Assembly (NCBI GenBank): GCA_030533445.1
Contig: CM060064.1
Location: 42,489,287-42,553,286 of the forward strand
Direction: 5' to 3'
DNA length: 64,000 bases
DNA from: Cyprinodon diabolis
Lineage: Eukaryota > Chordata > Actinopteri > Cyprinodontiformes > Cyprinodontidae
The notes under the pieces are model-generated. The model saw nothing but the letters and a program-made list of their open reading frames with translations. It was not told the DNA's origin and did no database searches. This document shows, piece by piece, positions 42,501-50,521 of the stretch; position 1 is the stretch's first letter, and every line of letters starts with the position of its first letter. The position numbers were made by a program, and so were the translations under genes.

Positions 42501-42595
42501 TCTAAATATCAAAAGTTTTACTGACCTGTGTCTTCAGCAGACAACAAACTCAAGGTCATCAACAACAGCAGGGTAGGTCCAGAAAGGAAAACCAT
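30060..42595 (-). CDS. Predicted secreted single-Ig-domain protein, three coding exons
   Basis: Not recognised by name. Exons in transcript order: 42595-42526 (signal peptide), 30548-30207 (Ig domain), 30076-30060 (last residues and TGA). They are phase 1/1 throughout and total 429 nt, 142 residues. Residues 1-20, [20 protein letters not shown], form a clear signal peptide. The Ig fold has Cys47 (KLSCEA), Trp63 (VVWHKI) and Cys117 in NGRYQCKA; the 70-residue Cys spacing is V-set-like. There are three extra cysteines (56, 97, 121) and a sequon at Asn87 (NET). The third exon adds only GRTFN and stops, with AATAAA 28 nt later, so no membrane anchor is predicted. An alternative downstream membrane exon cannot be excluded. 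The 12-kb intron 1 contains a TRIM gene on the opposite strand. Function unknown; an immune-type secreted Ig protein is an inference. Confidence 0.72.
30640..31130 (+). mobile_element. Decayed L1/Tx1-type LINE 3' fragment
   Basis: About 30975-31108 encodes [20 protein letters not shown] then [20 protein letters not shown], matching the conserved C-terminal text of L1-like fish ORF2 (WLKP...W...E....E...). Upstream, ANHAHMF-like text near 30795 fits the preceding Cys/His part, with stops. Inactive. Confidence 0.6.
31387..32136 (+). mobile_element. Solo LTR (Gypsy-like)
   Basis: 750 bp beginning TGTTACGGCTGCC and ending GGGGTCGTAACA (TG...CA with short inverted ends). It is flanked by GAAG on both sides (31383-31386 and 32137-32140), a 4-bp target duplication. 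An AATAAA-type signal lies near 32050. No internal retrotransposon coding sequence is present. The TGTTACG...CGTAACA ends suggest a Gypsy-group LTR. Confidence 0.75.
32141..33313. other. Intronic/5'-flanking DNA upstream of the TRIM gene
   Basis: Contains the common fish repeat AGGCAAGGCAAGTTTATTTG at about 32743-32900. The last 250 bases before 33314 are probably the TRIM 5' UTR and promoter. No RING-encoding sequence was found here. Confidence 0.5.
33314..34738 (+). CDS. RING-less TRIM protein (B-boxes, coiled coil, PRY-SPRY), finTRIM/TRIM25-like
   Basis: Intact one-exon ORF of 474 residues. Residues 17-59 form a B-box 1 type Cys/His module (CDSC, CLVC, YCELH). Residues 71-101 form a classic B-box 2 (Cys71, His74, Cys82, Asp85, Cys90, Cys93, His98, His101). 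Residues about 105-250 are a charged coiled coil. PRY starts near [24 protein letters not shown] follows, with [26 protein letters not shown] and [15 protein letters not shown]. The usual N-terminal RING (E3 ligase) found in finTRIM and TRIM25-like proteins is absent, both in the ORF and in the 300 bp upstream. It may therefore act as a regulator or scaffold, or a separate 5' exon was missed. It lies inside intron 1 of the Ig gene, on the opposite strand. In fish such genes form large antiviral-type families; the exact orthologue is not identified. Confidence 0.9.
   Translation: MEPKTETRVGPIPTEDVVCDSCTGLKLKALKSCLVCRVSYCELHLQPHYVSPAFEKHRLVEPLGNLQEKFCLRHDEVMKIFCRTDQQAICIFCHMEEHKDHDTVCAVTERKERQIECRTKVQQRIQKIESDVKVLQAEMDAINRSADEAVKDSERIFTELVHVIQQRSSALKEQIRSQQKAEVNLVREHQVKLEKKITELQEKDAELEQILHTDDHIQFLQSYSVLTNLSESVESLSINNLTLAYFKEVTHTVAETCKKLQDILTEKWPEILSKVVKVEALLPHPEPKSREEFLRYSCRLTLDPNTVNPWLGLSEDGRKATVMKEKQNYPDHPDRFTDWLQALSKESLTGRCYWEVERGTGGISVAVAYEDISRTGNESGFGNNNKSWTFGCFDVTYYFRHNFEKLLLSGPKSSKIGVFLDQRAGILSFYSVSDKMTLLHKVKTTFTRPLRAGIWVYWVGDTAEFLTLKQTHVL
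34770..35310 (+). repeat. Interspersed repeat, near-complete copy
   Basis: Begins TTCAATTCAGTTTATTTATA, continues with GGAAAAACTCCCTTTTAACA and CCTCCAGCAGAACCAGGCTC, and ends GGCGTCACAGCCAAACAGGA. It has at least four other copies here: 18620-18790, 44270-44525 (antisense), 46905-47050 (antisense) and 53590-54160. It lies directly after the TRIM stop, so the TRIM 3' UTR may run into it. Confidence 0.75.
35311..36974. other. Intron of the Ig gene, gene-free
   Basis: AT-rich DNA on both strands without a supported exon. Confidence 0.5.
36975..38305 (+). repeat. Duplicated block, copy 1, with conserved mini-exon-like ORF
   Basis: Aligns by eye along nearly its whole length with 44805-45875 (for example GTATCTGGTCAATATTAGTA, ATGCTGAGAAGAGCTGAACG and TTTTCACAGGAAAGGTGAAA). 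Within it, 37981-38027 reads ATG then [15 protein letters not shown] and meets a good donor, ACAG/GTAAGG. Origin unknown: segmental duplication of a gene fragment, or a long interspersed repeat. Confidence 0.7.
38306..39470. other. Gene-free intronic DNA
   Basis: Nothing recognised beyond simple (AAAT)n near 38968-38990. Confidence 0.5.
39471..39590. repeat. (TA)n and (TG/TA)n microsatellite
   Basis: A tract of about 60 bp of TA dinucleotides is followed by ATGTATGTGTGTATGTGTAT-type sequence. Confidence 0.95.
39600..39865 (+). repeat. LINE 3' UTR-like and GGCCCGAGCAGC repeat
   Basis: TTATTACTTCTTCCTACTCC and the terminal GTGTTCGAAATAATCAATAA are a typical fish LINE 3' end. It is interrupted by GGCCCGAGCAGCAAAGCGCT then GCGAAGGCCTATTG, a separate common fish repeat. 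Confidence 0.5.
39866..40879. other. Gene-free intronic DNA
   Basis: No exon or named repeat recognised. Confidence 0.45.
40880..41013 (-). repeat. tRNA-derived SINE, antisense
   Basis: TTTATTGATCTCACATTAGA, then CCCCTTGGGAGCAGTG and CGCTCTAACCACTAGGCC. The minus strand starts GGCCTAGTGGTTAGAGCGGC, a clear tRNA-like head. Same family as 4915-5115. Confidence 0.75.
41178..41557. mobile_element. Non-autonomous hAT (CAGGGGTCACCAAC) element
   Basis: Terminal inverted repeats CAGGGGTCACCAAC and GTTGGTGACCCCTG. Flanked by CTTTAGGG (41170-41177) and CTTTAAGG (41558-41565), an 8-bp duplication with one mismatch. The interior mentions no transposase. Confidence 0.85.
42067..42198. repeat. Long inverted repeat: 51-bp arms, 30-nt loop
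   Basis: Arm 42067-42117 (CATTATACATTGCACAAGTT...) and arm 42148-42198 are reverse complements with a single mismatch. The 30-nt spacer contains GCAGCAGGCATGAATGACTT. The surrounding AT-rich, TATATA-containing sequence (41870-42060) resembles a LINE 3' region. Probably a recent snap-back duplication or hairpin MITE. Confidence 0.85.
42199..42525. other. Intron 1 of the Ig gene next to exon 1
   Basis: AT-rich; nothing recognised apart from the donor of exon 1 at 42525-42521 (minus strand). Confidence 0.5.
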
Positions 42596-43039
42596 GTTGC
42601 GAGTTTGCATCACAGATGAAATGAGCATTAGGTTTGTAGCACAGGTTAAAAATAGCTCGTTTGGATGATAGCTTTAGTTCTTGTGGGGTGCATCACCTCT
42701 GCAAGTTGCTTAAGTCAAAGTGGGTCGGGTTGAGCGTGGGCGGGCGTTGTGTTGCTTTCTGTCTCAGTGTGTCTGCATTTGCTCTGACCATCAAAGAGTT
42801 GCTTCTGTTTTCACATCCTTACTGTTTCCACTTGGTCGCTTGTACGAAAGGTCACCTTCCCAAAACGACATTTACTGTTTGCATTTTTTTTTTTATAAAA
42901 TCACCAGACCTTATTTATTTTAGTTTCCTGCATTTCAATATATATTTTTTTATAAATTAGCAAATGAGAAATATTTTTTTTTGAATTATACAGAAATTAT
43001 TTGAATGTTTTCAAATTTGAGAAGAGAAACTAGAACTAA
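42596..43039 (-). other. 5' flank of the Ig gene (presumed promoter region)
   Basis: Upstream of the minus-strand start codon at 42595. A TATA-like CTATTTTTA lies about 55-65 nt upstream on the minus strand, too weak to call. No other gene seen. Confidence 0.35.
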
Positions 43040-43773
43040 AAGCTAATACTACTCCCTTCAGAGGACAGCACAAACAGGCTACTGTGGGTACTATTTAATG
43101 AAGATGCCAGTTGGGGAGCTGTGAGGCGTCTGTTTCTCAAACTACAGACTCTAATGTACTTATCTTCTTGCTCAGTTGTGCAACGCGGCCTCCCACTTCT
43201 TTTTCTACTCTGGTTAGAGCCTGTTTGTGCTGTCCTCTGAAGGGAGTAGTACACACCGTTGTAGGAAATCTTCAATTTCTTAGCAATTTCTCGCATGGAA
43301 TAGCCTTCATTTCTAAGAATAAGAATAGACTGTCGAGTTTCAGATGAAAGTTCTCTTTTTCTGGCCATTTTGAGTGTTTAATTGACCCCACAAATGTGAT
43401 TTCCAGAAACTCAATCTGCTCAAAAGAAGGTCAGTTTTGTAGCTTCTGTAACGAGCTAAACTGTTTTCAGATGTGTAACCATGATTGGGTTTTCTAATCA
43501 TCAATTAGCCTTCTGAGCCAATGAGCAAACACATTGTACCATTAGAACACTAGAGTGATAGTTGCTGGAAATTGGCCTCTCTACACCTATGTAGATATTG
43601 CACCAAAAACCAGACATTTGCAGCTAGAATAGTCATTTACCACATTAGCAATGTATAGAGTTTATTTCTTTAAAGTTCAGACTAGTTTAAAGTTATCTTC
43701 ATTGAAAAGTACAGTGCTTTTCCTTAAAAAATAAGGACATTTCAATGTGACCCCAAACTTTTGAACGGTAGTG
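43040..43773 (-). mobile_element. Truncated Tc1-like transposon with transposase N-terminus and fold-back
   Basis: The minus-strand ORF starting at 43368 reads MARKRELSSETRQSILILRN and continues through REIAKKLKISYNGVYYSLQR and SGRPRCTTEQEDKYI: the paired helix-turn-helix DNA-binding half of a Tc1 transposase. It breaks off near residue 93, before the DDE domain. Its terminal repeat is on the right (ACTTTTGAACGGTAGTG, ending at 43773, followed by TA). The left end is replaced by an inverted copy of 43215-43250 at about 43046-43080 (TACTCCCTTCAGAGGACAGC). Disabled. Confidence 0.8.
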
Positions 43774-44269
43774 TACATCTGTTAAGCATTCATATGTATG
43801 CATTTTCCGACTTTTTTATTTTTTAGAAAGGTGCCCTCACGTACTATGATGATTAAAAATCACACAAAAAATATAATTGTCTTCCAATAACACAACACAT
43901 GCTCAGCGTTGGTCCTGATTGGGTTTACTTTGTCATTTTTTGAGCCTGAAAAGAATTTTTGCACCAGGCACCATCAGCAGACTCAAGCATCGTTTTGGTC
44001 AATCTGCTTACATCATTATATTGGCGTCATGTTCTACATCATGCCTCTGGCAATTTGGTCTTACTAGAGTAAATATTGGTGATGTACTGATCTAACAGTC
44101 ACATTGGTCCGATATCAACAGTAAAACTGGCCTGCATCTAAAATCTTTGATATGGGGATGCTGATAGGAACACTCTGCCTCTATTTAAAGTGTATGTAAC
44201 TCATTGTTTGATTATAAATGTTTCATTTATTTTCATACCTACTATTGTTGACTATTGCTATTTTTGTCA

Positions 44270-44525
44270 GCCTCAGTAGATGGCCGCTCACACTGAACCT
44301 GGTTATGTTGGAGGTCTCTTCCTGTTTAAAGGGAGTTTTCCTCTCCACTGTTGCTCTGAGCATGCTCGGTGTGAGGGATTGCTGTCGAGTCGTTAACCGA
44401 TGCAGTCAGCTGGTTTTCCTTAGATAGAAAACTTTGAACCAGTCTGACTGTATGATCTGGTTGAATTGTCTCTGTAAAGTGTCTTGAGTAGGTGAATTGA
44501 CGCTATATAAATAAACTGAATTAAA
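44270..44525 (-). repeat. Interspersed repeat (family of 34770-35310), antisense truncated
   Basis: CTGTTTAAAGGGAGTTTTCC then TGAGCATGCTCGGTGTGAGG, ending GACGCTATATAAATAAACTG: the reverse of the family's 5' part. Confidence 0.7.
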
Positions 44526-44584
44526 TTAAATTAATATTTCTTAATCAAGTCTATTCTAACATTCTTCACTACAAAATAAGTAGG

Positions 44585-44790
44585 TGGAAAGTGTTGGCCT
44601 AGTGGTTACAGCAGTAAGTTTGTGCGCTGAGAAGGTTGCAAAATACTTGGTTTGATGCCCACAGCCTCCAATCTGGGTTCCTGAGCAAAGACCCTTAACC
44701 ACACAATGGCAGCCCACTGCTCCCCAACAGTATGGGTTAAATAAAGAGAATGATTTCTCCATTGTGAGATCAATAAAGTTCAATTATTAT
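44585..44790 (+). repeat. tRNA-derived SINE, sense copy
   Basis: GTTGGCCTAGTGGTTACAGC head, AGCCCACTGCTCCCCAACAG body, GAGATCAATAAAGTTCAATT and (ATT)n tail. Same family as 4915-5115 and 40880-41013, opposite orientation. Confidence 0.75.
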
Positions 44791-44804
44791 TATTAATAAA
44801 AATA

Positions 44805-45875
44805 TTTGTTATTCAGGTTGATATTGTATCTGGTCAATATCAGTATCAGTCAATACTAAAAGCTGCATTATCCTTAATGTATCAGAAATGAGAAAGCTGT
44901 ATTGGGACATCCCAACGAAGTATGCTTAAAAGTGCAAAAGCTTTTATAACAGTTAAACCCTTTATTAGTGTGCAAGACATTATTTTTCTGAGCTGCATTT
45001 TAAAGCACCATGAGCACACATAAGTTCAACACGAGACTTTATGCTGAGAAGAGCTGAACGTGAGCATCGGGTTGTTTAGTAAACCACCAGCAAAAAAACA
45101 AAACATTTGTAGTTTTCTCCAAACAAACCGAGTAAACTGTGTTTGTTTTTTTTTGCTAATTAGACTAGTTAGTTAAATGATGAAACGGTCAAACATGCCA
45201 ATTTAGCAATATGTTAAGTAGTTAGTAATAATTTATAAGGTTGTTACCTCTATGACATTAGCTAGTTAGTTTTATTCTTGGCATAAAGCCAATCCTCTTT
45301 CATTTCTAAACAGACTGTGTGCTCCAATTGCTCTTCACATTTTTTAAATAAGTATTTTGGTCACAACAGGGAGAGGAGAGTCAGGGAAGAAATAAAAATA
45401 TCTATGGCATAACATGTATGTTAAATGGAATACCACATCACTTTTTAATGGTTCTCTTCCTAATTATATTTCAAAATTTTGCTTTCCACATTTTTTAATG
45501 TTTATTTCCATAATATAGAGAGCAGAGTCAGGGTAGAGATGGACCAGAGGCCAGTAGCAGGGAGAATGATGTTAGATCTTTACAGGTAAGGAGACATTAA
45601 AACTTCCTGAGAATATCTATTGCAGGGAGAAACAGGCAGATATTATGAAAAGGTTTTCACAGGAAAGGTGAAATTGAATGTGAGAGACTAATAAATCACT
45701 GAAAATGTGTCCCCATCCATTCTGAGATTATGGTTTCCACCTGGAAATATGGTTTGGATTCTGTCAATTACGACATTTTTGTTTAACTAATTGTTGACTT
45801 GACTTGAAAATGAAAAAAAAAAAAAAATTTTTAAAGTTAAAATTTTACATTGATGTAATGTAAAAAACAATATAA
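44805..45875 (+). repeat. Duplicated block, copy 2, with conserved mini-exon-like ORF
   Basis: Counterpart of 36975-38305, same orientation, about 7.6-7.8 kb away. The mini-ORF at 45539-45585 reads ATG then DQRPVAGRMMLDLYR and ends at ACAG/GTAAGG. The two copies differ by three bases there, each changing an amino acid. Confidence 0.7.
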
Positions 45876-46593
45876 CTTGGATGCAAACAATAACAAAATA
45901 GTCAGTTATATAGTTAATATATACAGCTGGGTGTTAAATAAATGGGACCAGTCAGTGAGATGATTGGCTGGTTGTATTTCTATAATTTTCTATTCTCAAT
46001 GTTAGTCTCACCAGTTTAGAATACAGTTGTTAATATGTCCTGTAGCTCTTGTCATGAATGAGATGAAGTCATTTATAACCAGCAAACACTAATATGTAAT
46101 CTGTACACGTGCCAAAAACAGTCTAAATCATTCTCAGAGTCGCTTAACAAAATTAGGCCTGGTATAAAACCTCTGTGGCCAAAGTGGCTGGTGGGCAAAG
46201 AAGTAAACTTTAGACCCTGATGACAAGGCATTTAACATTTCAATAGTAAAACAGAATACAATCTAAAACCAGGACATAGAAATATTTTGTGTGGCAGGGA
46301 AATAAAAATGTCTATTTTAAAAAGTGTTCAGACAATTTTCAAGTCAGTGATATTGTGTTCCGAGTTGTAAGATTACATTAGGCTTATATGAAGAGAAATG
46401 CACTGAAAAACACAAAATGAAAAAGAAAATCCGCATACATTTGTCTGCTAAGTGGTTAGAGCTTCATGAAGCATAGATGCTTCCAGCCAAGGGGTTCATT
46501 TTTTGGAAGCTTCATGTGAGCACACCTCCCCCTGCTGGTCACATTTAAAAAACAAAAACAAAACAGGTATTAACCATTGTCGTTGACTCCACA
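45876..46593. other. Gene-free intergenic DNA
   Basis: AT-rich; a small AGCTTCATGAAGC palindrome at about 46460 with TGGAAGCTTCATG at 46503. No coding exon seen. Confidence 0.45.
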
Positions 46594-46835
46594 GCAGTGA
46601 TGTCAAACTCAAATCTTTGAGGCCCGGCCTTCTGCATCTTATAGATATCCCCATGGCGCACCTGAATGAAACAGCTTAATTAACCTCCTCAGTTTAAGTT
46701 AAGTTCTCTGGAGTCCTGCAAATGACCTAATTGCTTGATTCAGGTGTGCTAAAGCAGAGGCGCACCTAAAAGGTGCAGGACCCCCTACCCTCAAGGATTG
46801 GCTTCTGACATTCCTGTTCTATAGGGATTGCTGTA
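46594..46835. mobile_element. hAT-like palindromic MITE (GTCAAACTC family, candidate)
   Basis: AGTGATGTCAAACTCAAATC then TTGAGGCCCGGCC on the left are mirrored by CTCAAGGATTGGCTTCTGAC on the right. Internal CACCTGAATGAAAC and GATTCAGGTGTGCT also face each other. The pattern matches an abundant fish fold-back element. Confidence 0.6.
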
Positions 46836-46904
46836 GTGTCAACATCAAAATGTAATCGCATGTGTATATAGCTACAATCGCCACATGGTCATTCAGGAGG
46901 AGCA

Positions 46905-47050
46905 TGTCCTGCAAGTCAATGACTCCATGCAATTAGCTGGTTTTCCTTAGATAGAAAATCTGACTTTATGATCTGATTGAACTGTCTCCCAAATGCTTTG
47001 AGATGACAGGTGTGGTGAATTGGCACTTTATAAATAAACTACATTTAATT
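46905..47050 (-). repeat. Interspersed repeat (family of 34770-35310), antisense fragment
   Basis: AATTAGCTGGTTTTCCTTAG, TGATCTGATTGAACTGTCTC and TTATAAATAAACTACATTTA match the reversed 5' end of the family. Confidence 0.65.
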
Positions 47051-48013
47051 AAATTGAATCATGTCATGAGTTAGGAAAAAACATCATGGCTGTTAACAGT
47101 GCAGACATGTGTTCGCTCACCTGGTTCTTGATCCAAGAAGGAATGTTTCTTAGAAAGTGAAAAAGAAGGGAAGGAAAACATCTTTTAGTATAAACAGAAT
47201 GTATTCCAGTCATGTTTAACAAAATCATTGATATAAGCATGAATTGCAGAGGTTCATCTACCTTTTTAGGCCTGCCTGACCAATGCTCTGATAAAAAGGG
47301 GTGGGCACGATCTTACATTTTCTCATGTATTTGTCTCACTGCTACACCCTCTTGGACAGTTATGTTGGTCTCCACAGTCTAGCAGTTGCACAGAATCAAT
47401 ACTAAATCCAAATAAGGTAACAGAAAACGGTGGATGAATATTCACAGATCAACTTTGGCCCACACAGTTTCCAAAACAGTTAACAAGGAATTTCACATAC
47501 TTTCTTACATATAACAGAGCTCACACATAACATTTTCTATATCTATTTCTAACACATGGAAAGTTTTTTCAAAGCACTTCAACTTAGTGACTGCATTTCA
47601 TTTGTTGTTCCTAATTATAATTTTTGGGGGGAATTACAGAGAATTTCTGTAGGTTTTGGGATGTAACATAAGAATACAACAACATAGGTGTATGCAATAT
47701 GCTTATATTGCATACATCTATACTTATATCTGAGTATTTACCAACAAATAATTTCTAACATTTTATTAACTTTCAATGGCTGATTGCATCATAAACAAAA
47801 CAAAAAAGCCACCAATTGATGTTATCCATTTTTTTGTTACATTGTTTTTTCAAAGGGAAAAATCCCCACTTTTATCTCATATTCATAACTAAACTTTCGT
47901 AAATATTTACACTCCGATTTAAGTTGAAACCGTGCTATTAAGCAACTTGGTTATTTTTCCATGAAATATATGTGAAAAAAACGAACTGCATGACATGTCT
48001 TTCTGTTACTTAG
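47051..48013. other. Gene-free intergenic DNA
   Basis: No supported gene. A short palindrome, GTATGCAATAT/ATATTGCATAC, lies at about 47691-47716. Confidence 0.45.
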
Positions 48014-48064
48014 AAATGAGATATGGACATCGAAACTACGTCACCTGTGGATGCAGAAACACAG
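48014..48064 (+). other. Exon-like orphan segment (possible relic first coding exon)
   Basis: TTACTTAG acceptor-like sequence, then 51 bases ending ACAG/GTAAAA. The ATG at 48023 reads MDIETTSPVDAETQ; an overlapping ATG at 48016 is also open to the donor and ends in phase 1, like the first exon of the lectin-like gene downstream. No partner exon is seen before the hAT fragment at 48308. It could be a relic of a duplicated receptor gene, or chance. Confidence 0.25.
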
Positions 48065-48307
48065 GTAAAAAATTGAACAAACTGAAATTTTCCATGTCAT
48101 AATCTCCTCATAGGACAATACTTTTGATAACACATTTTATGTTTTAAAAAAATAACAAAAGAGGGAATAATTCTTACTTTTCAAATTATAAGCTTAATAA
48201 TACTTTTTTATCTAAGTTGGCCATTATAAACAAATTATTTGGTGCTTTTTAGGGCCCGCCATCCCAGAAAGCAATGAGCGGCAGCCATGTTTTTAAACTC
48301 TTGATGC

Positions 48308-48555
48308 ATTGGGGTGGAACGGTTCATAAAATCCATGGTTCGGTTCGGTTCACGGTTCGTGGTCACGGTTTTCGGTTCGGTTCGGTATATGTTGATTGTT
48401 ATGAAAATCTATTAATATTATCTATTATGTGCGTGTTGCACAATGCTTGCACACTGCTTCTATCCACAACGTTCTTTCCGCCGTCATCGTAGGTCACTCT
48501 AAATGTAAAGTGGTCCCATACAGCAGACCTATAAAGTGCTGCTGGCGTGTCTTCC
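48308..48555 (-). mobile_element. Rearranged hAT fragment (family of 24894-25709)
   Basis: GGGGTGGAACGGTTCATAAA and TCGGTTCGGTTCACGGTTC reproduce the right terminus of the METTL6-intron element. From about 48478, CCGTCATCGTAGGTCACTC is the complement of its BED-finger region (VTYDDGG). The copy is inverted, internally deleted and truncated. Confidence 0.75.
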
Positions 48556-48976
48556 AACTAGGGTGGCCATTTCTATAGCACCAAAAAAGGAGGACATTGT
48601 GCGGCATATCAATAAATTACTACAGTGTTCATAAGAATTGGGTCAAGTCACATTTATAGTACAATTCTTAGTAGTTTAAAGATGATGCTTGTGTAGCTGA
48701 ATGGGACAAAATATTAAAGAGATGTAAAAAAGAATTGGTTCACAGCATTTGTATTTATTTAATACCTTGTGGTGTTTAAAAAGTGACAATTTTTTGACAC
48801 GATTAATTTGTGCGGAACTGCTGCAATGGATCATAAACCAGTTGTTTGGAAAAGAAGCTCAAGGCGGAGAAAGAGCTAGAGAATAGGACGATACAAATTT
48901 AAAAAAAGTGGCTTGAAAAGAGGAATTCGTGACATGGCTGTAGCCTGTCGAGAGTAAAGATGATTTCACTGTGTTC

Positions 48977-49425
<449 letters not shown>

Positions 49426-49429
49426 TTCA

Positions 49430-50435
49430 GCCATGCAACTGTGTTTACAGCTCCTTATTTCATGTAAACTAATAACTTGTGTACATGATACTTCTTGATG
49501 GCATTAAAATTATTTCTAATAGCATTAAAAGAGCATTAAATTAGAGTTCCTCATTCCTGTATAAACCCTGTGAACGTTTAATTTAATATGACATATTAAA
49601 AAAATTCCCCATCATCATCCTACAATATTTTTCAATTTCTGCCCAAATATTTTCTGTTGTGGATTTTTGTAACAGGGATAACTAGGATCAAACATAGTTT
49701 GTATGAACTCTGTTCTCTGCTTCCAAACTCATCATCTTTTTTATGGAAGCCCGTTTCCGCCACTCTGTAAAAAAAAAAAAAAAATCTCATTATAATGAGA
49801 TAGTACAGTAACTCAATATAATGAGATACTATCTCATGCAGTTACAATCCAACAGTCTCTTCCATAGGTCACATGTTTTTAGAACCAATGCATATTTCTT
49901 TTATCTCATCTGGTAACTTTTTTATGTATGATTTTTTCTTTATTTTGTTCTTACATTTTACTTAATGTGGATCTGATGTCTTGAGATACAACAGATATAA
50001 CTCAGAGTTTTTTACAACAATTGAAAGGAAATGAAGTAGCCTATGATAGCAGTTATAGACATGAATTCATAGAGTCTTTGCATGCTGTGGGCTACAGGAT
50101 GTGTTTAAGGTGTTATAACATTTCTGTTGTCACGTATGTCTCTACATAGACATTTAAGAGTTCAAGTACGGCAGACATCTTTTGCAGTTAAGTTTTGGGT
50201 AAGTCTTTCAACTCCATATGAGAGATTCTATGCACTATTTCTCTAGATTCAGCATAATCTTCCAAGTTATTTCTTCTTGTTTAACCTGAAAACATTAATG
50301 TATAACTTGTAAACCATAGTCTACTCCTCCATGTTTCTTAAGAATTACAGAGGTGTTTGGTTTGTAATGTTACAGCGAACCACACTTTATTTCCAGAATA
50401 TATTTTTAGGATTTTTACGCCTACGCTGTAATCAG
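49430..50435 (+). other. 5' flank of the C-type lectin-like gene
   Basis: AT-rich intergenic DNA. A perfect-type small palindrome around TCTCATTATAATGAGA at about 49784-49801, with a second TATAATGAGATA just after, is visible. No exon seen. Confidence 0.45.
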
Positions 50436-50439
50436 CTGG

Positions 50440-50448
50440 TATAAAAAG
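50440..50448 (+). promoter_or_regulatory. TATA box of the C-type lectin-like gene
   Basis: TATAAAAAG, about 82 nt before the start codon at 50522. This leaves room for a transcription start near 50470 and a 5' UTR of about 50 nt. A TATA promoter fits a tissue-restricted or inducible gene. Confidence 0.6.
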
Positions 50449-50521
50449 ATGCAAACTGCAGGCTACAATTTTAGGCAGAACTTCTTCTAAGCACTTAGTC
50501 GAGACCATCAGAGTAAGAAAA

